From the NCBI GenBank assembly GCA_900074885.1, contig FJUW01000026.1:248001-312000 (forward strand): a DNA stretch of 64,000 nucleotides. The letters run 5' to 3'. A program made the translations under genes and the position numbers. Below are positions 34,156 to 43,992 of this stretch, piece by piece. The stretch comes from Rhynchosporium graminicola. Lineage: Eukaryota; Ascomycota; Leotiomycetes; Helotiales; Ploettnerulaceae. Within the stretch, counting starts at the first letter, position 1; every line of letters starts with the position of its first letter. Below the pieces are notes generated by a model. It saw only the letters and a program-made list of their open reading frames with translations, was not told the origin of the DNA and did no database searches.

Positions 34156-36392
34156 CTAATATATCGGCCTGCTCTCCTCCCATTTATTCTGCACGATCTG
34201 CGGCCCTCCATCATTACCACTGACAGGACTACTCCTATCATCATAAACACCCCAACTGACCCTACCACTCTTCCGTCTGCGCTCACCACCACTTTCGAGG
34301 CTCGGTACGGCACCAATCCACTCCCAGACTCTTGAGATGACACCATTGCGACCTTCTCTCTGCGATGCTCGCACGTTGGCGTTCGTTTCGACCACGGCGC
34401 GGACTTTCGTCCACAGAGCTTCTCGCTTGCGAATGCTGTGCTCGTCGCGGAGAACATCGTCTCTAAGCTGGCCAATAGAGATCCAATTCTCAGGCACGGC
34501 CTCTTTGTCTTGCGCGTGGAGGGCTGCTTGAGTCGCGAGGCGGTCGAGCGTGAGGGAGACAAGGTTGGGGATTTGAGCGTTACTAAGAGAGCGGGAAGAG
34601 ATGGCTGAGCGTAAATAGAGGGAGAATAGTGTGAGCATTAGAAGGCCAGCAATTTCGAGGCGATATCTTGCCAGCGTGAGTCGGAGGCTTCGGCGGATTT
34701 GACAGGAGAAGGGGATTTTGATGAGCGAGGTGCTGCTGATGAGGTGACGGTGTCTGTAAGGGTGATAACGGACCTGGTTAGTGGTTGTTTTGTCAGATAT
34801 ATGTTATGATAGAAGATGTGAAGTGACTGAAATTGGCGGGGAGAAGAAACCAGGATAGGGAATAGATTTCTGACTTACCCATCAACAACACTCGTGATCT
34901 CGTCCATAGCCTGGATCTCTCCAATTGCGGCAGTCCAAAGATCCTCAAACTCGCCCTCAGCCATCCCCTTCTTACGCTTGGACATCACATCTTTCTTCAG
35001 CTCAACGGTACTTATCTCGACTGTGGGCTCAGGAAGTCCAGCTTCGTCAGTCAAACTTCCGCATTCCCATTTTGCACGCCTGTCTCTCAGTTGATCCACA
35101 ACTTTATCGGCTACCGCCTTGACCTTGCGTGCCTTCTCCCCGTCTGGTTCGCAGGTCGGTGGAAGGGGGATTATTCCACCAAGACCGAGCGGATGTGGCT
35201 TCAGCACAAAGTCGGCTTCGCAATGTGTCTCCAGATTCTCTGAGCAGTATGCATGTTGTGGGCAGAGCTCGCATTGTGGTTCTGCGAGAATTCTAACCCA
35301 GTCGGGAACGTCGACACCTGCCGGTATGACAGGTGTAGGGTCTCTGCCAACGCCACAATAGCCCACAGCGACCTTTTCTGACCTGTACCATCCAGCCCAG
35401 CCACCCAGAACTGTGAGTGCAGCGACCATTAAAGGACCCTTCAAGCTGAATCCACGACGTTGCTGTCTCTTCGGCCTAAGAGGTCCCACAGCAGACATAC
35501 CGTTCACCGCCAGATCATGCTCGATTTCGAGCTGCTCTTCGGGTGTGAACTCCTCGCTGGCCTCGACTCCATTCTCGTCTACATCTACCAATCCTTTCAT
35601 TCTGCTGACCGGGATCTCAAAAGTCGAGGAAGTGGGTGGGTGTATTCCCTCATCAGCATCGGCTTGAAATCCATCAGTCCGCCTTCTTGCTCCAGAAGTG
35701 CTTTTGCGAGGTGTCTTGCTAGCGACGACCCCCAGGCTCTTCCGCTTCTTCTCGGTACTGACCAACCCCGTAAGAGGAGAGCTGCCACTTTGAAAGGGAT
35801 TATCATTTGTAAACCCGCTCTCTCTCCGTGAGGTGCGAGGTCTGTCTTCGTAGTCTTCGCTATTGATTCTTGGCGGAGGAGCAGTCGCAAGGACAGCTGT
35901 AGATGCTTCGCTCTTGCGTGTCTTACGGATTGATTTCCTCGCTCCATCAATATCCATTCCAGTCTCCGATTCGGAGGCTCTGGGACGTTTGGCGTTGCTT
36001 GCGCGGGGCGTTCTCTTCGTCGGACTGCTCACAGCGACCGGAGCATCCGACTCGCTCTCCTCACTCCTGTATCTCAACGATGCCTGCCTACTTGAACGAG
36101 CTCGCGGTGTTGGTGGCGGGGGCATCATATCCTCATCGTCGTCCACGGTACTATCTTGCGAATCCGCATCTGTGATCCCTCTGCTTGTCCGACGGGCGCG
36201 CGCTCGTATCGAAAGGATCTTCTTAGCTTGCGGCAGGACCTGATCGTTGAAGATTTCAATAAGCTGAGGCTTCTTCGCGCTGGCAAGATATGGGACGTCG
36301 TGGGAGACGAGGATCGATCGCAGACGGGGGACGGTCAATGTCGAGGGGTCGAATCCTGTTTGCAGGTAATCCAAGCTATCTGTGTCTGACAT
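34156..36392 (-). CDS. SRC1: Src1/Heh1/MAN1-type inner nuclear membrane protein, 703 aa
   Basis: Anchors chromatin to the inner nuclear membrane and takes part in nuclear pore quality control. Two exons: 36392-34879 and 34753-34156 (704 codons). Residues about 10-50 (LDYLQTGFDPSTLTVPRLRSIL) form the helix-extension-helix (HeH/LEM-like) DNA-binding domain. A long basic, disordered stretch with KRPR and RKTRK patches (NLS-like) follows. TM1 lies at about aa 318-336 (GPLMVAALTVLGGWAGW). A luminal part with paired cysteines (CELCPQHAYC...HC) comes next. TM2 lies in the second exon (EIAGLLMLTLFSLYL), and the C-terminal MSC winged-helix domain ends in ESRPIY. A second, upstream 3' splice site (exon start 34773) would give a protein without TM2 (see findings). 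Confidence 0.92.
34753..34773 (-). promoter_or_regulatory. Tandem alternative 3' splice sites in the SRC1-like gene
   Basis: Minus strand: acceptor CAG ends at 34774 (next exon base 34773), and a second acceptor CAG ends at 34754 (next exon base 34753), 20 nt apart. Each has its own branch-like motif: CTGAC about 20 nt before the first, and CTAAC about 23 nt before the second. The downstream site gives the full-length protein. The upstream site shifts the frame and stops at 34638-34640 after 45 extra residues. Confidence 0.6.
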
Positions 36393-37283
36393 CTTTCCGG
36401 GTTGTGTTTGTTTTCAAATGAAGCTGCAAGCTATTTTGTGCCGCCTAGAATGGCTGCGATGTCGAAGTCCCGAAACTGAAGCTATGTTGGTTGTTTGAAG
36501 CTGGAGCCGGAGCTGAAGCTGTTAAAGAAAGTCGTGTAGGGGCCCACGAAGCTGCTCGGAGCGCAATGACGTAGAATCTGCCGGAGTTGGTTGGTTGAGC
36601 TGACGGTAGAGGCCTCCTATAACCCTGAATATGCGCGGCGACCTTTGACTGAATATAAAAGCAATAGCACCGCGCAACAACGTGAAACAAGAAACGAGAT
36701 ATGGACGAAGTAGCAAGAGAAGAGGCGTGCCTGGTGGGGAAAATTTAGCTTGATACTGGCTCCGCGCGAAAATAACAAAGGATAATTCGTGGCCAGGCAA
36801 CTAGGTGTGGAGATAGCTGAATTCCGCTAATGAATCGTATCAGCCACATGTGGCGTAGAGGTAGGTCGGTAGGGAGGAACGCCACACTTGGGAGGGACAA
36901 AGTCTCTGTGAGCTTATGGTACTTCACTTCTTCAATGATAATTATGATACATACTGCTGATCATTCTCCTAATTGGAGAGGTACGTAGTCATTTATATTC
37001 TTCAGACCAGGCAAGAAACAAAGGTGTTTTAGATCTCTTGTCAAGCACGAATTCATTCATATTAAAAGTCTATCGTCGGGTCCAAATATCGAGTTGGATG
37101 TGGTTTGATTGATTGCCTCGTGGCATTTTTGATTATTTGATGTGATCATACGTAGTCGCTATATGCCGTACTTTGCGTTGAAGAAGTCAGAAGAGGCTGA
37201 ACAGGTCCCAAGAACATAACCGTTCTAAACGCAATTCAATTCGAACCCAAAAAGAGGCGCCACTCCCAACATCCTCACCTGCC
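36393..37283. other. Intergenic region, SRC1-like gene promoter and heat-shock gene 3' side
   Basis: 891 bp. A GAAGCTGGAGC-type low-complexity run lies near 36477-36535. No gene seen. Confidence 0.7.
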
Positions 37284-38333
37284 TTACTTAATATCAACTC
37301 TCTTAACCTCAGTCCAGTCCTTCTCGATTTTGGGAACGGTGACGACTAATACACCATCCTCAAGCTTGGCGGTGATAGAATCTCCATCGACCTCCTCCTT
37401 CTCCTCATGCGCGGGCGGAAGTTTGACGGTACGCTCAAACATACCCACCTTCCTCTCGCTTTGAGAGAGAGATTTCAGGAACTCCTCATCACCATGTCTG
37501 TAAACCACCCCAGCGACATTCAATTCTCCTTTGTCCGAGTCGTAATTGACACCGACGTCTTCCTTCTTGGCTCCTGGCAGTGCAATGTGCAGAACATACG
37601 CAGTCTCGGTGGAGAAGACATCGATGGGTGGCGTGAAAGTGTTCTCGGCTTCTTCTGGCCCAGCGGTTTCACCAGATCGTTGTCCCTCGCCGGCAAATCC
37701 TGCTTGTTGAGCATATTGTCGAAGCATTTTTGCCCATGGTTGTTGGCCAACAGGGTGGGAGTTGAGAGCTTCAAAAAGACCGCTTAAGTCAAAGCCACCC
37801 ATTCCTCCTGGACCTCCAAATGGGGGAGGGGGTCCTCTACGTCCATGATGTCCCCATCCTCCTCTGTGGCCTCCTCTGCCGCGTCTGAATCCTCGAGGCC
37901 CCCGACGTCCTTCATGCCCATCTCCCGCCTCGCCTTCTGAATGCTCATGCTGTCCACGCCGGCCATAACGCCCTGGTCCTCGATGGCCTTCTCCTGCTCC
38001 AACTGGCCCCTCACCTTCAGCCTGATCACCACTGGACGATGCAGTTCGAGATCTTGACTCCTCCTCGCCAGAGCCTTCACGGCGGCAATGACGTGCTCGA
38101 CGTCCACCTCGGCCACCAAAATCTGGGCCACCAAAAGGATGTCTAAATTCACCTGGGAAGCCACCAAAGAGTTCTTGAGGAGCACCCCATGAATAAGCCC
38201 CTGGTGGTGGCGGTGGTGTTGGATGAGAGCCACTGGCTTGACCAGGTGCTGAATGGTCTACACCCTCTCCACGTTGATCAAATGATCGGACGAAATGCCA
38301 AAAGGGTGCTTGGTTGTAGGTGTTGTATGCCAT
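37284..38333 (-). CDS. Small heat-shock protein (HSP20/alpha-crystallin) with long RGG-rich N-terminus, 349 aa
   Basis: An ATP-independent holdase chaperone. Single exon. The C-terminal ~115 residues (about aa 235-345) form the alpha-crystallin domain: PPIDVFSTETAYVLHIALPG starts it, and the conserved A-x-L-E-D-GVLVVTVPK motif closes it. No IxI/V tail motif is clear after it. The N-terminal ~230 residues are low complexity: Pro-rich (aa 38-45), then Arg/Gly/His/Glu repeats including RGG and FGG units (about aa 70-175). The start MAYNTYNQAPFWHF and the Phe-rich beginning are usual for fungal Hsp30-class proteins, which are normally about 200 aa, so this one is about 150 residues longer. A TATA box lies 105 bp upstream. 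Confidence 0.92.
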   Translation of the reverse strand: MAYNTYNQAPFWHFVRSFDQRGEGVDHSAPGQASGSHPTPPPPPGAYSWGAPQELFGGFPGEFRHPFGGPDFGGRGGRRARHCRREGSGEEESRSRTASSSGDQAEGEGPVGAGEGHRGPGRYGRRGQHEHSEGEAGDGHEGRRGPRGFRRGRGGHRGGWGHHGRRGPPPPFGGPGGMGGFDLSGLFEALNSHPVGQQPWAKMLRQYAQQAGFAGEGQRSGETAGPEEAENTFTPPIDVFSTETAYVLHIALPGAKKEDVGVNYDSDKGELNVAGVVYRHGDEEFLKSLSQSERKVGMFERTVKLPPAHEEKEEVDGDSITAKLEDGVLVVTVPKIEKDWTEVKRVDIK

Positions 38334-39480
38334 GATTGATGTATGTGTATTTGTGGTATTGTGAAAGGGTGTTCGTTTTTAAGAAAGATTAAATCAGATG
38401 ATGGCAGAGTAGAAGTAGAGAGTGGGCAAGGACAAGAGATATATAGCAGGCAGCTGGGACTACAGGCAAGGTAACCAGTGCACCGCGTAAAAGCGACTCG
38501 CAAGCAAGGCAATCAGACAACAGCTAACACACGCACGCACGCACACTCGGACGGCGATAGAACAGAGGAGAAAGAGTCAGAAGGCTTGAATACGAATACT
38601 CATACTCATACTCATAATGCAATATCAGTGGTTGGGTCAAGATTCAAGAGGCCTCATCGAGGGGGGGGCGTACGAGGCCTCCTCACCTAGCGTGTCACAT
38701 GTCAGTTAAGATACGCCACACCTGGGGAAATGTGGTTGATCCCTGCAGGAGGTCGTCGCAATTGCCTTGATGCCTTCGCCTTGGTGACTCAGGAGTGAGT
38801 AGGTACATGAGGCTCTCGGGGCCGATTTGAAGAATGTTGCCACCGATGTGACTTCTGCGGATTTTATGATGTCCGGACAGGCTGGCAGCCGACATGAGGA
38901 CGTAGTCCCGAAGCGAAGGACGGAGTTCAGCAAGCGAATTCCGGGCCTCTGAGAGGGTCAATAACAGCAGATCCAGCTTTACTTTTGTTTGCCTTGGAAC
39001 ATTTTGATTATTCTCGCTCTTCTCTCTTTACTTTTTGACTTTTATTCATATGCTAGGATACTATTTGTGATTTTGATCAGCGTCAAGTGGTTTTGAGCGG
39101 TACCTTGGAAAAAGCACTCGTATCAGACTTGGCTTCGTCAAACCACTTACATCTGATGTTCCTGTTACCTCGCGTATCGTGAAGCTATCGTTCCCTGGTA
39201 CTAACAAATAACCGACTTTCAGAATGATGGTTCAAGCTGTTTTTGGGAATTGACATTCACGTGAGATGATGTCGATGAAGTTGAGGGTCGATCCTTCCTT
39301 CTTGTTGTCATGACTTTCCACATGGGCATCTTGGAGGACGAAAGGTTCTGATTCTCTTCACGTATTTTCATCCACGTCCAATATAATATAGCTCATCACT
39401 CGTTGCCCCCTCATATCTCATTCCTAGCTCACATTCTTTATCATTTCCCGTTTCAATCACGCTCGCTCGAATCAAGCACA
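38334..39480. other. Divergent promoter region with simple repeats
   Basis: Between the heat-shock gene and the gene at 39481. It holds an ACGC repeat (about 38526-38546), an ACTCAT repeat (38598-38615) and a G8 run (38661-38668). No other gene seen. Confidence 0.65.
38438..38445 (-). promoter_or_regulatory. TATA box of the small heat-shock gene
   Basis: TATATAT on the minus strand about 105 bp upstream of the ATG at 38333. A STRE-like AGGGG core lies farther upstream (38660-38664), but it sits in a run of G and is weak evidence. No clear heat-shock element (repeated nGAAn) was found. Confidence 0.45.
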
Positions 39481-41078
39481 ATGCGTCCAAACCGATTCGA
39501 AAGGAGAAGGCAGGCAGCTGCGTTGGGCCTGCTTGGATCCCGTACGAATAATCGTTGGTTTCAGGGCCCTTTCGACCAGCATGATCAATTTCAAACTGGT
39601 GTCATTCGCCCAGGGGCAAGTGCCGATGCCCCAAATGTACGCTGCTTTGTGTCTGTTATAATTCACAACTGATGTTTCCATAGACCATCCACATTGTACA
39701 CGATGGGCTTTCAGACATTTCGCCGCTATCCTTGCCACCGAGTGCGCTCCCTCTTGTATCAGACAATGCCTGTCGAGTATCTCGTCTCGACCCAGAGGCT
39801 GCTGCATTTGCCCCCCATGTGGGTTATGGAATTATGGACTTGCTTTTGAAAATGGCTAACATCTCTCTAGACCATCCATGTTAAATATGACGGACCTAGA
39901 ACTCTTCCTCCCTTGCCCTATAGACTGAGTATGCCCAGTGATTCTGTGGGCCAGGACAACACACCATTACTTCTGCAATATAAAACACAATCACGCGAGT
40001 CGGAAAAGCCCCGCACGACTCCAAATCCTTCAAAAAGTCATACAACGTATCTTCGGAACCGGAGGAATATGGATCAGAAGGTAAAAGTAGTAGTGGGTAA
40101 TTCTACAAACGACAAAACGGATAACGCAGTAGCTTTGGCAGATTCAGCGGCCATAATGGTTGGCGACAAAGCTGGTCGGAGAACAACTGAGGTACATGTT
40201 CAAGAACAAGACATGACACTGGCCTTGTATATAGAAAAAACCAAACAAAGTGTATGTAGAGACATCGTCTAGAAGGCCTTATGACTGATTGTCTAGGTCT
40301 CGCCAGCGGACAAAACCGCACAGGTTTGGGACTATGTTGCAGGCCTAGATGGACCTTCAGTATGTCGATCAATGTCCTGACTCAACCTCCGACTGATGCG
40401 TCTAGTCCCCCCCGGAATCTTTCAAGGACTTCTTGAAGACCAGGGCAAATGTATGTGTAGAGGCTCTCTGCAGCTTGTAAAATTGACTGACTTGTGAAGA
40501 CTGCAATTTCCGGTCCTACGTCAAGACCTGCCGATGATCCGAAGCCAGAATTGGTGGATGTCTTACGTCTCTTCGAACGATTCAGAAAGAGCACACCCCG
40601 TTGTGCTATGTTCGAAACTAATCATCGAATCATGGAACTTCCCGGAAATCCTCATACACTTTGGAACATTGCTACCGTTGCAAAGGATTGCAGTGACCGA
40701 TACAAGCGCACTCGGCTAGCTCTTATTCAGGCACTGGAGCAATTTCTGAAAGCCGAGAAATTTGTCAGCCAAACCCTTGGTTATAAAATAGATTGGGATC
40801 GAGTAGGCGTAGATAAGCACATCGGGGGCACTGTGATGGACGCCGAGAACCACATCCACAGGGTCATGCTTATTCTACACGACGCCGAGGCCCGTCTTCA
40901 AAGTTGTACTTACAATGGTGAATGGAATGATGGTTGGTCTCATATTCCGGAGCTAAAAGGCAAGGCAAACAAAATCAGGTGCCCAGAGAAGACCTTTGAA
41001 GAAAGGGGAGATTTACCTCGAGGCTGGGAGACATGGATGGTGAAGATTCGCAAGCCGCAAAAGGAGAATGGTGTATGA
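39481..41078 (+). CDS. Hypothetical protein of modular phase-0 exons, 452 aa
   Basis: Six exons: 39481-39636, 39684-39818, 39871-40251, 40297-40359, 40406-40450, 40500-41078 (453 codons). Every exon length is a multiple of three, so all five introns (45-52 nt) are phase 0. Exons 2 and 3 both open with ACCATCCA(C/T), giving T-I-H followed by a ..DG motif. The N-terminus is basic (MRPNRFERRRQ). The last exon (aa 261-452) is the only long globular-looking part: charged, with FLKAEKFVSQTLGYKIDWDRV and a C-terminal Trp-rich end. No signal peptide, membrane segment or known domain. The function is unknown and the gene is probably restricted to close relatives. Confidence 0.7.
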
Positions 41079-41562
41079 CACATCCTTCTCCTTCCCATAT
41101 AGGATGGATGACGGAGCCAGGATATCAGCGACGGCTATCGTGTTTCAGTATGAGCGAGTTATGACGTTTTCCTTAGCGATAGCAATAGCAATACAATCAT
41201 CATCTCTACTGTAAAACAGTACTAGAGTGAGGCTGGGCAAAGTGATCTCCAGCTCGGCTAGAATACCTTCCAGTACCCAACACACCAGTCTGATTCACAG
41301 TTATAAAGACATATCAGGATACATATACATACGTGAACAATAGTCGGCTGGAATCATATCACAGGACTTATCATCCCTCATATTTCTACAAAGCTACGAA
41401 ACAATCGCAAGAGCTTAGTCGAATGAAGGTCCACAATTGCACAGCTTGATTGCTTCGCCTGACAAAGACCAAACCCGGATTCGAATGGAAATTCATGACA
41501 TTACGATTAAGTTTACCCAAGATATGAATATGTATTCCTCCCCCCACCAGCCCGTCTACCAT
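41079..41562. other. Convergent intergenic spacer
   Basis: 484 bp between the 3' ends of the modular gene and the copper oxidase gene. Nothing else seen. Confidence 0.7.
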
Positions 41563-43992
41563 CTAATTCCGCATAACCTTGACCGTCTTCGCCACACTCG
41601 GCACTCCAGTCGCCGATACAGCAAACAGGTAATAATGTCCCGGGATCAGAATCCCACTATCGTTCGGCAGAGTCGCCGTGTAGAGATCCCCCGCAACCTT
41701 CACATCCACCAACGGCACTCGTCTCTGGTCGCTGTTGATCGAATGGGTCACGCTTCCCATTCGGACCAATACCAGTTTCGCACCTGCACCTGCACCTGCA
41801 CCACCGCCTGCACTCACGGATACCTGTAGCGATCCTCCGACCTTGACAGTCGTCGCTGAGAGCTTCGCGATGACAGGTCGGGGAGCTAGAGCGCCATCTT
41901 TGGCGAATAAATAGGGTGGCGAGAAGACTTGTCCATCAGCGTGATCGACGGACTTTTCGCAGCCTGTAGTCTTGCTCCCTACGCCGCCGGCGACGTAACA
42001 CAATCCTCCGCCGCCACTGAACACCGTTCCGTCAGGCAACAGGATGGAAACGGAGTGATAGTTTCTCGGTACCGCTTCGGCGGCTAGCGTTGTCCATGTC
42101 TTTGTCGCGGGGTTGAATAGCTCGGGGAATAGGATGCCGTCTGTGTCGGTGAAGACTAGCGATTTCCTCTGCCCGCCTGTGACGAGGACCGAGCCGTCGG
42201 GGAGGGCGACGCCGTTGGCGAATCCGCGAGGGTAGGCCATGGAAGGCACGGCTTCGATTCTCGAGGGTAAGTTTGGCTCGGTGATGGTGGTGATGTGGGT
42301 GAGTGCGACGGCTGGAGAGTTCGTGTAGGACTGGCTTCCTCCGGTGGAGAGAATCTTTCCGGGCTCGTACATGACGTTCACACCGCACATGGCGTCGCCG
42401 CCTGAGCGAATACCTGCTGGGGTGGTTGAGCCGGTGCCTTTGGTGTCGAACCAGTTTTGCGCTCTGGAAGGTCCTGCTTGGAAGACGGAGCCGTTCTTCC
42501 AGGAGAATAACCAGGCATGCTGTGTGCTGTCAGAATCCTATCGTTGCAGGTAGTTCTCATGTTTATAATTACTTACGTTGTCAGTCCTCCAGACTCCTTC
42601 ACCGTCAACAGTCAACATCTTATCCGTCTTCGCGCCAGGAAGTAAATTCCATGCGTTCGTAGCCGGGTCATAGATCTCTGAAGTCTTTCCTCCACGCTTG
42701 CCAGTGTATGACCCGCCAAGCTCGAAGATCTTTCCCTCCGAAGTAGTGACCGAAGTTTGATATCCTCTAGGGATTTTCATGTCAGGGCCCTTGGCAAAAG
42801 TATTCGTGGCAGGATCGTAGAGACTGACAGCCGCAGAATCAGAACCACCGCTGATAAGCATCCTCCCATCTCCCAAGGCGCTTATACCGGGACAGAACAT
42901 GTCATGATGAGTGTTGGCGACAGCGCGCTGAGACACGGCTCCGGACTTGAAATTGTAATCTGCGAATTGTGTCAGTCCTCCTGGGCCGCCGAAGGCATCG
43001 GCTCCCCATGAAGAGAAGACCATGATGCGAGAAGATTCTGGAAACTGAGGAACCACATAGGCAGCTACTGGGATGACTGGAAGGCGGATCAGGTTACCCC
43101 ATCTACCGGAAACGGCAGGGTTGATGACTGTAGTGAGAGTGATGACCGAGTATCGCTTGCTCACAACCCAGATCAATGTGTTTTTTGCTTCTGGGGCTTT
43201 GATGTGGCACGCCAGTCCTGTCTTGTCATAAACGGCCTTCACGCATCCGGTAGTTGTGGAGCAGATACGTGCGCACTCTTCAACAGTCTTGATTTTTTTG
43301 ATCAGATGAGTAGTGGCGCCTTTCAGGTCAGTGCCAGGACATGTGGTGTACTTCTTCGCTCCGTAGTTCGAGGTTGCTAACGTGTACGGGCATTTCGCAA
43401 TGTTCTCGCCTTCGACCACGACCCATGGATTTTCGGGAACCGGAGTGACAACTTCGGGAACCTGAGGCGCAGTTGTAGGGACGGGGAGTTTTGTAGTTGA
43501 AATCTGAGCGGCAGTAGTAGGAACTGGGGGCTTGGTGGTAGGAACCTGAACTACAGTAGTTGGAACAGGGAGAGTGATACTAGGAGCGTGAGGAGCAGTG
43601 GTAGGACCGGGAGTCACGACCACAGGTGGTATGGTAGCATCATTATTCATCCTTATGACATGGTAGTTCGCGTTCTGAACCCACTTCAGCTTGCCTATCG
43701 GAGCTTTGATGTGACATATTCTCGACCCGTGGTTGTAGACTGCGTTTGTGCATGACGAGATGTCACTGCATATACGAACACAGCCATCGAGTGTGGGAAC
43801 ATCTCGAATGACTTGTACGGAAAGGCCTTCAAAATCGGTACTGAGACAGATAGTGAATTGAGCGCCATTGCTGCCTGTGCTCGCGATTTCGTAGGACGGA
43901 CAGATGGTGATCGCTGCTCTGGTAGTAGCTGCTGCGGTTCCGAGAGCGAACGTAGAAACGGCCAAGGCCGCGAAGGAGGTTTGAATATACAT
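41563..43992 (-). CDS. PAN-PAN-AA5 copper radical oxidase (galactose oxidase family), 790 aa
   Basis: Oxidises a primary alcohol to an aldehyde with release of H2O2, outside the cell. Two exons: 43992-42577 and 42519-41563 (791 codons). A signal peptide (aa 1-21) is followed by two PAN/apple-like cysteine modules (about 29-114 and 200-285; C..VRIC...C..AVY...CHIKAP in each), joined by a Pro/Thr linker with VPTT repeats (120-190). The Kelch propeller and C-terminal domain carry every radical-copper ligand, in galactose oxidase numbering: Cys228 = C367 (HDMFCPGIS), Tyr272 = Y411, Tyr495-His496 = Y626-H627, His581 = H731. The stacking Trp290 is Tyr429 here. The PAN-AA5 arrangement is known from the Colletotrichum aryl-alcohol oxidase type. 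Confidence 0.93.

Noticed and set aside
37784..38233. Minus-strand frame overlapping the heat-shock gene
   Set aside because: Out-of-frame shadow of the Gly/Arg-rich N-terminus.
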